Position numbers and translations under genes: made by a program. From contig QMZG01000066.1 in the NCBI GenBank assembly GCA_003663045.1, forward strand, positions 1 to 6,363: a DNA stretch of 6,363 nucleotides, in the 5' to 3' direction. Origin of the DNA: Candidatus Altarchaeales archaeon (GTDB taxonomy: Archaea > Altiarchaeota > Altiarchaeia > IMC4 > QMZM01). Below are positions 1 to 5,148 of the stretch, piece by piece. The notes beneath the pieces were generated by a model, which was given only the letters and a program-made list of their open reading frames with translations, had not been told where the DNA came from and searched no databases. Within the stretch, counting starts at the first letter, position 1; the number at the start of each line of letters is the position of its first letter.

Positions 1-1191
1 ATATCCTTGGTCATTCTCTTAGCCTCTATAGCAACTGGGGAATTGGTTCATGTAGCGGAGATTGATGGCACAATAAATGCTGGCGTAGCTCAGTATATAA
101 AAAGGGTTATTGGAGATGCCGAGGATGAGGGTGCGGATCTGGTAGTGATTAAATTAGATACCCCTGGAGGCATGATAGAAGCAACCAGAGAGATAGTAAG
201 GGAAATCTTGGACTCTAAGGTAAATATAGCAGTGTATGTTCATAAGGAGGGTGGTTGGGCATTCTCGGCCGGGACATATATCCTGATGGCATCTGATATA
301 GCTGCAGTTCATCCCATGGCTTCTATTGGATCAGCACAACCCATTCCAGCAGATAATAAGAGTATAAATGCCATGGCCAGTTACATGGTTACCTTAGCCG
401 AGACTAATAATAGGAATTCGTCTATTGCCAGAGCCTTTGTTGCTGAAAATTTAGATCTGACCGGAAAGGAAGCCCTAAAAAAGGGTGTAATAGAATATGC
501 ACCAGAGAATTTAGAACAACTTCTAAGTGAACTTAATCTTTCACATGCACAGATAAAAGAGGTAAGACCATCATTTCAGGAAGGTTTATTCTCAATGATA
601 TCACACCCCCAGATAGTTTCTCTTCTATTTTTGATTGGATTTCTAGGGATAATCTATGTGATCAAAACGGGAGAATTAGAGTTAAGTCTTATCCCAGCCA
701 TAGCTCTTTTACTTGGTCTGTGGGGTCTGGGCACCATAAAATTTTCCCCTCTAGGTATTGTTCTAATACTAATTGGAATTGCCCTGTTATTCATTGAGTT
801 CTTTCAGCCAGGAATTAGTATCTTTGGGGTCTCTGGAAGTATCTCTATAGTTCTTGGAATTCTCACTATAGATGCGGAACCTTTCTTTACCCCCAGCAGC
901 GATATAACATTCTTTGTTATGGGAATTTCCATCGCAATTATAGTATTCTTTATTATCGTAGCAAAGAAGGTAGCGGGATCTATAAGAGAGAGGATAAAGA
1001 CCGGGGCAGAGGCCTTGATAGGGGAGAAAGGAATGGTTGTAGAAGAATTAAGACCCAGGGGTTTGATAAAACTGCATGGGGAACTCTGGACAGCCATCTC
1101 CTCTGATAAAGAGAGAATTGAGGTGGGAAAAGAGGTGAAGGTAGTCAGGTTAGAAGGAAATTTACTATATGTTATTAAATCTGAGGGATGA
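1..1191 (+). CDS. nfeD: NfeD-family membrane-bound serine protease (ClpP-class), 5' partial
   Basis: This is a membrane protease that in archaea pairs with slipin/stomatin and cleaves its C-terminal hydrophobic region. The frame is open to base 1, so the true start lies upstream; the TTG at 7 is not the start but lies inside a hydrophobic stretch that looks like the end of a signal peptide (VILLASIA). Residues below are counted from the first codon of the window. About 15-190 form a ClpP-like domain, with LDTPGG near 52-57 and a nucleophile motif FSAGTYI whose Ser89 is at bases 265-267. Lys120 (358-360) aligns with the catalytic Lys138 of Pyrococcus PH1510 (Ser97/Lys138), so the Ser-Lys dyad appears intact. 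Four to five membrane segments follow at about 203-323, then an NfeD OB-fold domain at about 335-396 containing GELW. The spacing between Ser and Lys is 31 residues, against 41 in PH1510. The slipin gene follows after 51 bp, probably in the same operon. The family call is secure; activity is inferred. Confidence 0.93.
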   Translation: MSLVILLASIATGELVHVAEIDGTINAGVAQYIKRVIGDAEDEGADLVVIKLDTPGGMIEATREIVREILDSKVNIAVYVHKEGGWAFSAGTYILMASDIAAVHPMASIGSAQPIPADNKSINAMASYMVTLAETNNRNSSIARAFVAENLDLTGKEALKKGVIEYAPENLEQLLSELNLSHAQIKEVRPSFQEGLFSMISHPQIVSLLFLIGFLGIIYVIKTGELELSLIPAIALLLGLWGLGTIKFSPLGIVLILIGIALLFIEFFQPGISIFGVSGSISIVLGILTIDAEPFFTPSSDITFFVMGISIAIIVFFIIVAKKVAGSIRERIKTGAEALIGEKGMVVEELRPRGLIKLHGELWTAISSDKERIEVGKEVKVVRLEGNLLYVIKSEG

Positions 1192-1230
1192 AGATGGAAC
1201 GTTTTTTATGTAATCATTCCCATTTATATT

Positions 1231-1234
1231 GAGG
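1231..1234 (+). promoter_or_regulatory. Shine-Dalgarno site of the slipin gene
   Basis: GAGG lies 8 nt before the ATG at 1243, which supports that start. The 51-bp gap after the nfeD stop contains a six-T run at 1202-1207 and a TATA-like tttatatt at 1222-1229. The latter is too close to the ATG to act as its promoter, so cotranscription with nfeD is more likely. Confidence 0.6.
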
Positions 1235-1242
1235 ACGTTAAA

Positions 1243-1986
1243 ATGCCCATCTCTTCCTTCATAATTGGGGTATTAGTAATCGCACTGGCGATCCTATGGA
1301 TGGCGGTAAAGATCACCAGGGAGTATGAAAGGGGAGTTATCTTCAGATTGGGGAGATTAATTGGAGTAAAGGGTCCGGGTCTATTTCTTATAATCCCCAT
1401 CATAGATCAGATGATTAAAATCGATTTAAGGATAGTAACCCTGGATGTTCCGCCACAGGACATTATCACCGAGGATAATGTTCCAGTGAAGGTAAATGCA
1501 GTTGTTTATTTTAGAGTAGTAGATCCGCAGAGAGCCGTGGTGGAGATAGAAGATTATTTCATCGCTACCTCTCAGATCTCACAAACCTCTCTCAGGAGCG
1601 TTCTGGGAAAGGCGGATCTGGATGAGCTTTTATCTCAGAGAGAAAAACTTAATACAGAATTACAAACCATAATCGATGAAGCTACTGATCCCTGGGGTAT
1701 TAAAGTTACTGCAGTGGAGATAAAGCATGTAGAGATTCCAGAGGATATGCAAAGGGCTATTGCAAAACAGGCCGAGGCAGAGAGAGCCAGAAGAGCAAGG
1801 GTTATCTTGGCTGAGGGTGAGTATCAGGCGGCAGAAAAGCTAAAGCAGGCCGGTGATGTTTTGGGAGCGGATCCTATCTCGCTTCGTTATATGGAAACCA
1901 TTACCGATGCTGCTAAGGAGCCCAACACCACCATTCTGTTTCCAGTAGAGATGCTAAAACTTCTTAGGAATGTTAAGAAGGAATAA
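1243..1986 (+). CDS. Slipin / stomatin-like SPFH-domain membrane protein
   Basis: This 247-residue protein has one N-terminal membrane segment (about 4-22) and an SPFH/PHB domain (about 25-190). It has the family signatures YERGVIFRLGR (28-38), GPGLFLIIPIID (44-55), LDVPPQDIITEDNVPV (67-82) and the block after QAEAERARRARVILAEGE (176-193). A charged alanine/glutamate-rich coiled coil runs from about 165 to 205. The C-terminus carries a hydrophobic stretch, TTILFPVEMLKLL (229-241). In Pyrococcus the corresponding hydrophobic region of p-stomatin PH1511 is the target of the NfeD protease domain. Slipins form oligomeric scaffolds on the inner face of the membrane and organise or regulate other membrane proteins; the specific client here is unknown. 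It sits directly downstream of nfeD, the usual arrangement. Start chosen: ATG at 1243 with GAGG 8 nt upstream. Length is normal for archaeal slipins. Confidence 0.95.
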   Translation: MPISSFIIGVLVIALAILWMAVKITREYERGVIFRLGRLIGVKGPGLFLIIPIIDQMIKIDLRIVTLDVPPQDIITEDNVPVKVNAVVYFRVVDPQRAVVEIEDYFIATSQISQTSLRSVLGKADLDELLSQREKLNTELQTIIDEATDPWGIKVTAVEIKHVEIPEDMQRAIAKQAEAERARRARVILAEGEYQAAEKLKQAGDVLGADPISLRYMETITDAAKEPNTTILFPVEMLKLLRNVKKE

Positions 1987-2005
1987 TTCTCTCAGAAATT
2001 TCAGA

Positions 2006-2611
2006 ATGATCAGAATAGGAATTCTTTCCCTTCAGGGGGATGTGTCTGAGCACGTTTCTATGATGACCGATGCCATGAGAAATATGGAAATAAGAGGCAA
2101 CATCATAGAAGTAAAGGATAGGAAGTGGATAAAGAATTTGGATGCATTAGTAATCCCAGGTGGGGAAAGTACTACTATTAGTAAATTGATCTCCATGTAT
2201 GGATTGGATGGGGAGATAAAAAATTTGGCAAAGAAAGGAATTCCAATTCTGGGAACGTGTGCGGGTTTGATTTTATTGGCAAATGAAGGCGACAAAGATA
2301 TTGAAAGAACTAAGCAACCACTTCTAAGGTTAATGGATATGAAGGTAAAAAGAAATGCATTTGGCAGACAGAGAGAAAGCTTTGAAACCGATTTAGAGAT
2401 TCCAATTCTTGGAAATGAAAAATATCATGCGGTTTTTATAAGAGCCCCAGCAATTGAAAAGATTGGTAAAGGCGTTAGGGTATTGGCTAAATATGATAAT
2501 AGGATCGTAGCCGCACAACAAGATAATCTACTGGCGTTAGCATTTCATCCAGAGCTCGGTAATGATACGAGACTGCACGAATACTTTCTGAGACTTATAA
2601 AGAATTTATAA
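2006..2611 (+). CDS. pdxT: Pyridoxal 5'-phosphate synthase glutaminase subunit PdxT
   Basis: PdxT hydrolyses glutamine and channels the ammonia to PdxS, which builds pyridoxal 5'-phosphate (vitamin B6) from ribose 5-phosphate and glyceraldehyde 3-phosphate. The protein is 201 residues, close to the usual length of about 190-200. It shows the class I glutaminase features: IGILSLQGDVSEH at the N-terminus, PGGESTT (51-57), the nucleophile Cys85 in LGTCAGL, and the His181/Glu183 pair in AFHPEL. FGRQRESFE (119-127) and FIRAP (144-148) are family motifs. The ATG at 2006 is chosen because it gives the conserved N-terminus; earlier alternative starts in this frame add 12 residues overlapping slipin and resemble nothing. 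No clear Shine-Dalgarno precedes it. The gene begins 19 nt after the slipin stop, so it is probably cotranscribed with nfeD and slipin. The partner pdxS, often adjacent to pdxT, is not in the window. All catalytic residues are present. Confidence 0.96.
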   Translation: MIRIGILSLQGDVSEHVSMMTDAMRNMEIRGNIIEVKDRKWIKNLDALVIPGGESTTISKLISMYGLDGEIKNLAKKGIPILGTCAGLILLANEGDKDIERTKQPLLRLMDMKVKRNAFGRQRESFETDLEIPILGNEKYHAVFIRAPAIEKIGKGVRVLAKYDNRIVAAQQDNLLALAFHPELGNDTRLHEYFLRLIKNL

Positions 2612-2626
2612 AGAATTAAAAATAAA

Positions 2627-2888
2627 AAAGTCCTTGAAAATATCGGCTTAGAAAAAACTGGATTTATGAGACAATTGTGACCACATATTCAGATTGAAAG
2701 GAAAATTCTGCACCCATGGGAATCTCTACACAATGAAAAGAAAAAGTTAGACTATGACGGAGATTGTTGATTTCTATTTTAATGAAAATTTTAATGAAAA
2801 AAAGGAAAAACTGAGTCACTTGCTTTAGAATGCTCGATTAAGGCTACTAAAATTCCGCATGCTTCTAAAAATGGAAGGAAAAACTGAA
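2627..2888 (+). pseudogene. Candidate decayed coding sequence, possibly IS6-type transposase fragment
   Basis: No intact gene lies between pdxT and the next minus-strand gene, but protein-like sequence runs across all three forward frames. Frame 1 (2627-2770, the same frame as pdxT) reads KVLENIGLEKTGFMRQL, a TGA at 2678, then PHIQIERKILHPWESL, ending in KKKLDYDG. Frame 2 (about 2757-2828) continues with EIVDFYFNENFNEKKEKL. Frame 3 (about 2800-2888) continues with ESLALECSIKATKIPHA. Read together, DYDG-EIVDFYFNENFNEK followed by a helical stretch resembles the DxDGxxxDFxLxxxRxxK region that precedes the second catalytic Asp of IS6/IS240-type DDE transposases. This resemblance comes from memory of the family; the upstream part does not match clearly. 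It could instead be A-rich noncoding DNA. Several frameshifts and one stop mean it cannot be a working gene. Confidence 0.3.
2776..2799. repeat. Perfect 12-bp tandem duplication
   Basis: Two adjacent, identical copies of attttaatgaaa occupy 2776-2787 and 2788-2799. The copy junction lies inside the protein-like frame-2 fragment and gives the repeated FNE-N-FNE reading there. Because 12 bp is a multiple of three, the duplication itself does not shift the frame. It looks like a slippage or replication duplication and has no evident function. Confidence 0.75.
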
Positions 2889-2892
2889 AAAA
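2797..2892 (-). terminator. U-rich transcription end region of the minus-strand membrane-protein operon
   Basis: Read on the minus strand, the first bases after the stop of the downstream membrane-protein gene contain a run of six T's and a run of five (complement of 2879-2893). Another pair of T-runs, one of seven, follows at the complement of 2797-2810. The motif tcagtttttcc occurs in both tracts. Archaeal transcription commonly ends at such U-rich stretches without needing a hairpin, so this is the likely end of the operon. It rests on base composition only. Confidence 0.45.
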
Positions 2893-3903
2893 TCAGATAT
2901 ATATCTCTGGTTGTGAGGAGGGGGGCTCCTGGCTCGGAGGCTGAACTTCTGGTGGAGAAGGTTCATTCTTTATTCCAATAGTTCTATCCAGATAGAGGCG
3001 AGTCCACCACACCGTGGAAAGAGGGGTTATGGTAAGTAATAGGAATAAGCCGTATAGTAAAAACAATATCGCTAAAAAGATAAGATGGATGAGGGGGGAT
3101 ATAAAATTAAGTAGATAAAAAGGTGATATCACAACACTGAAGACAAGACCAAGACCCCAATCCACTGCGGAAATAACTGCCCAGAGGAAGAAGATCAACA
3201 ATTTATTATTCATGAAGAACCTATAACCCTCTCTTAAAGCGTCTATTGCTCCCAGATGACTTATGACAACTGCATAGGGGACAGGTATAAGTATGATACC
3301 CAGGAGTATAAACACAACATTTAGAATTATTACATATAAAATCCAAGTTGCGAGTCCTATTTTCAATAGAGCTAGTCCCACTACCACTACATTGGTAATA
3401 TTAATATAAAAAAATATCAATGCTCCTGATGCCATTAGAAAGACTATGGCTAATACTATTGTTATCGATAAATAGATGATAGAAATAGTAATATTGGCAA
3501 AAAAGAGACTAATAAAATTTCCTCTTCCATATTCTATCATATCCCCCAATGAGGTTTTTCCAGTTTCTATTGCCTTCTGAGCCATGCCGATAGCTCCTGC
3601 AACAAAGAATGAGGATACAAGCGTTATCAAAATCTTTGCTATTATTGCTACTACAACCACCACTAATAGAATATTAAGGGCTTTTTGAATAAACTGGGGA
3701 GTAAACGCAGATGATGAGGAATAATAGATAGATTCCAACATAGAAGAAACCGGTCCATGAAGACAAAGATATAGCATAATTAGGATAAGGATAATGATGA
3801 TGATAGTTGCGATTGTATCGAGCAGGAATGGTACCCCCAATATCAGATTTGGTCTCCAGTTTCTATAACCCTTTTTTATTAAATCTTCGATGGATTCCGT
3901 CAT
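2893..3903 (-). CDS. Polytopic membrane protein with proline-rich tail, paralogue of its upstream neighbour
   Basis: I do not recognise a characterised function. The 336-residue protein begins with a short charged region containing RNWRPNL (14-20), then about six hydrophobic blocks (near 22-48, 75-105, 130-168, 172-215, 235-268, 270-297). Two polar loops stand out: AIETGKTSLGDMIEYGRGNF (111-130) and HLGAIDALREGYRFFMNNK (216-234). After the last membrane segment comes TPLSTVWWTRLYLD (293-306) and a hydrophilic Pro/Ser/Gln/Glu-rich tail (about 313-336). The upstream gene has the same blocks in the same order but lacks the tail. The architecture resembles archaeal DUF4013-like or GPDPase-membrane-domain-like proteins; I cannot assign a family firmly. 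Start: ATG at 3903-3901, which overlaps the stop of the upstream gene in an ATGA, so translation is probably coupled. No strong Shine-Dalgarno is seen. As coding DNA it is convincing; its role in transport, membrane organisation or lipid handling is unknown. Confidence 0.85.
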   Translation of the reverse strand: MTESIEDLIKKGYRNWRPNLILGVPFLLDTIATIIIIILILIMLYLCLHGPVSSMLESIYYSSSSAFTPQFIQKALNILLVVVVVAIIAKILITLVSSFFVAGAIGMAQKAIETGKTSLGDMIEYGRGNFISLFFANITISIIYLSITIVLAIVFLMASGALIFFYINITNVVVVGLALLKIGLATWILYVIILNVVFILLGIILIPVPYAVVISHLGAIDALREGYRFFMNNKLLIFFLWAVISAVDWGLGLVFSVVISPFYLLNFISPLIHLIFLAILFLLYGLFLLLTITPLSTVWWTRLYLDRTIGIKNEPSPPEVQPPSQEPPSSQPEIYI

Positions 3904-4787
3904 TTTTTCCCATCTAGGTATAACTTAGACCACCAGATAGTGGTCAATGGGGATATGACAAAAACTGAAATTATCCATGAAACTAAAATTGAAACTGCAA
4001 TTGTTAAAAGAAAAACTAATAATAATGGGATTAATAGATTTGGGGAAGTGAAGGACGGAATACTTGATATATCTGAAGGTATTGGAACAAAAAGAATTCC
4101 TATTGAGAATATGATTGCCGCTATGAAGATTGGGATATAGCCTATGAATTGTGTTATATATCTAACAAAAATCCATAACAATACTACTGGAAACTTGTTA
4201 TCTATAAAGAATCTAAAGCCCTTTTTTAATCCCTCTATGACCCCAAGATCGCCGATGACAACAGCAAATGGTACCACTGCGAATACTATATCGACGATTG
4301 TCACAAAGATGGTGATGAATTCTCCACGAAAGATCATCTGAATAATAGCTAATATAAGACATATTATCAAAACAAAGATAAATATCAGTAGATTGATCAG
4401 GAAGATTGTAATAAATTTTTTCTTTCCATATTCGATCATATCGTCAAGGGTGGTTTTTCCAGTTTCTATCGCCTTTTTGGACATACCTATAGCCCCAGCA
4501 TAGAAGAAAGAAGAAATTATAGACATAATGATCAAAAAGGATATAACCAACAATATATCAAGCAGCAATAATAACCAATTTATGGAGCTGAGTGGCGAGT
4601 ATCGTCCATAAGATGCTGTAGCAAAGCTTGATTGAAAAGGATTTAAAAAGAAATATATGATCGTTATAAAAATAACAATAAGCAAAAGATTGATTATCGA
4701 ACTGAGTAAAAAAGGCACTGCAATATTCAGATTTTTCCTCCAGGTCAGGAATCCATTTCTCAGAATATCCTCCAAATTCTCTTCCAT
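3900..4787 (-). CDS. Polytopic membrane protein, first gene of a tandem paralogous pair
   Basis: Function not recognised. The 295-residue protein has an N-terminal charged segment with TWRKNL (15-20), and hydrophobic blocks near 22-48, 70-100, 125-152, 156-178, 200-234 and 250-280. The polar loops AIETGKTTLDDMIEYGKKKF (106-125) and DLGVIEGLKKGFRFFIDNK (180-198) and the C-terminal SPLTTIWWSKLYLD (279-292) match the downstream gene almost block for block, so the two arose by duplication. It ends four residues after this last motif and has no proline-rich tail. The Trp-Trp motif just after the final membrane segment is probably an interfacial helix. Start: ATG at 4787-4785, followed by EENLEDIL, which parallels TESIEDLI in the paralogue. 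The upstream TATA-like box is placed for transcription starting at or near this ATG, so the message may be leaderless. The stop shares bases with the next start (ATGA), so the pair is likely one operon whose products may act together, for example as a heteromer (inference). Confidence 0.85.
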   Translation of the reverse strand: MEENLEDILRNGFLTWRKNLNIAVPFLLSSIINLLLIVIFITIIYFFLNPFQSSFATASYGRYSPLSSINWLLLLLDILLVISFLIIMSIISSFFYAGAIGMSKKAIETGKTTLDDMIEYGKKKFITIFLINLLIFIFVLIICLILAIIQMIFRGEFITIFVTIVDIVFAVVPFAVVIGDLGVIEGLKKGFRFFIDNKFPVVLLWIFVRYITQFIGYIPIFIAAIIFSIGILFVPIPSDISSIPSFTSPNLLIPLLLVFLLTIAVSILVSWIISVFVISPLTTIWWSKLYLDGKK

Positions 4788-4810
4788 ATTGTTTAATTAT
4801 TACCCGTCCC

Positions 4811-4818
4811 TATAAAAA
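4811..4818 (-). promoter_or_regulatory. TATA-like box for the membrane-protein operon
   Basis: On the minus strand the tract reads tttttata, 24-31 nt upstream of the ATG at 4787. With the usual archaeal distance of about 25 nt from TATA to start site, transcription would begin almost at the start codon. That fits the lack of a properly spaced Shine-Dalgarno. The wider T-rich stretch (complement of 4811-4828) could also serve as the transcription end of whatever is transcribed from the right, so its role is not certain. Confidence 0.45.
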
Positions 4819-4857
4819 TAAATAAAATGACAAGAGTAATTGGCATAGGCAATCAAA

Positions 4858-5083
4858 TCAGAATTTATCCGGATTCTCTAAAAATTCCCTTACAACTAAT
4901 CCGATCTCAGTTCTCATCAAATCTTCCCCAGTTCTTTTTTCAGGTTTTCCTCATCCATCAGTCTATTCTTGTGCGATGCAACAGTCTTCCTTGATATGCC
5001 TTTCCTGAGTATGAAGTAGAGATCAAAGAAGTCTCTCGGTTTTTTTCTTTGGAGAAGGGCGTTGATTTTTTTTCTTTAACCAT
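4858..5083 (-). pseudogene. Truncated, frameshifted C-terminal remnant of an AbiEii-type nucleotidyltransferase (toxin) gene
   Basis: On the minus strand, 5075-4917 is an open stretch of 52 residues beginning RKKINALLQRKKPRDFFDLY and continuing FILRKG, then NRLMDEENLKKELGKI. The KI-ALL-RKKPRD-FDLYF-L-KG pattern is what I know from the C-terminal part of AbiEii/AbiGii-type nucleotidyltransferases, the toxins of type IV toxin-antitoxin systems. This frame begins right after a TAA (5078-5076) and ends at TGA (4919-4917). The likely end of the protein continues in another frame, EDLMRTEIGLVVREFL and then NPDKF, stopping at 4860-4858. The N-terminal catalytic domain is absent: the RNase J-like gene ends at 5149. 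No antitoxin partner is visible. A good Shine-Dalgarno and ATG at 5083 open a different frame, and joining to the AbiEii frame would need one extra base in an eight-A run. Family from recalled motifs, moderately sure; loss of function almost certain. Confidence 0.55.
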
Positions 5084-5088
5084 CCGTT

Positions 5089-5093
5089 CCTCC
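5089..5093 (-). promoter_or_regulatory. Strong Shine-Dalgarno before ATG at 5083
   Basis: On the minus strand GGAGG is followed by five bases and the ATG at 5083-5081. It would direct a 41-residue peptide (5083-4958) beginning MVKEKKSTPF, whose sequence is not protein-like and which runs out of frame with the AbiEii-like remnant. It may be a surviving start site of a decayed gene, or chance. Confidence 0.35.
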
Positions 5094-5102
5094 CTAAGGG
5101 AG
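5090..5102. repeat. 13-bp perfect palindrome overlapping a Shine-Dalgarno
   Basis: The sequence ctccctaagggag reads the same on both strands apart from its central base. On the minus strand it overlaps the GGAGG at 5089-5093. It could be an operator half-site pair or form a short hairpin hiding the ribosome site. Short palindromes also arise by chance, and no second copy is seen in the window. Confidence 0.4.
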
Positions 5103-5118
5103 AATAATGTATAGGATG

Positions 5119-5126
5119 GTATAAAG
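5119..5126 (-). promoter_or_regulatory. Possible TATA box upstream of the AbiEii-like remnant
   Basis: On the minus strand this reads tttatacc, 36-43 nt before the ATG at 5083. A start about 25 nt downstream would leave a short leader containing the GGAGG. It lies in the 3' flank of the RNase J-like gene. It suggests the short downstream ORF or remnant may once have had its own promoter; evidence is the motif and spacing only. Confidence 0.3.
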
Positions 5127-5148
5127 GGGATTATTTACGTCAGATTCT

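Noticed and set aside
804..1097. Minus-strand ORF of 97 residues inside nfeD
   Set aside because: It lies opposite the conserved membrane and OB-fold coding sequence and shows no motifs, so it is a shadow frame.
2032..2295. Minus-strand ORF of 87 residues inside pdxT
   Set aside because: It is antisense to the conserved glutaminase motifs, including the catalytic cysteine region, and resembles no family.
2741..2815. C/D box guide RNA
   Set aside because: A CTGA is present at 2811, but the only C-box-like sequence (atgacgg) departs from RTGATGA at key positions, and no paired C'/D' boxes were found.
2824..2869. Imperfect inverted repeat (tttagaatgc / gcat-gct-tctaaa) as an RNA hairpin or terminator
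   Set aside because: The arms are short, interrupted by three bases and far apart, and no U-run follows the hairpin on the plus strand. Chance is as likely.
3940..4341. Two plus-strand ORFs opposite the membrane-protein gene
   Set aside because: They are antisense to a convincing membrane protein whose paralogue shares its motifs. They have no motifs of their own.
4958..5083. 41-residue minus-strand ORF beginning MVKEKKSTPF with a strong Shine-Dalgarno
   Set aside because: Its translation is rich in Ser/Thr/Arg with no domain-like pattern, while the overlapping frame gives a recognisable AbiEii-like stretch. It is most likely a by-product of a frameshift, so it is noted under the remnant and not called as a gene.
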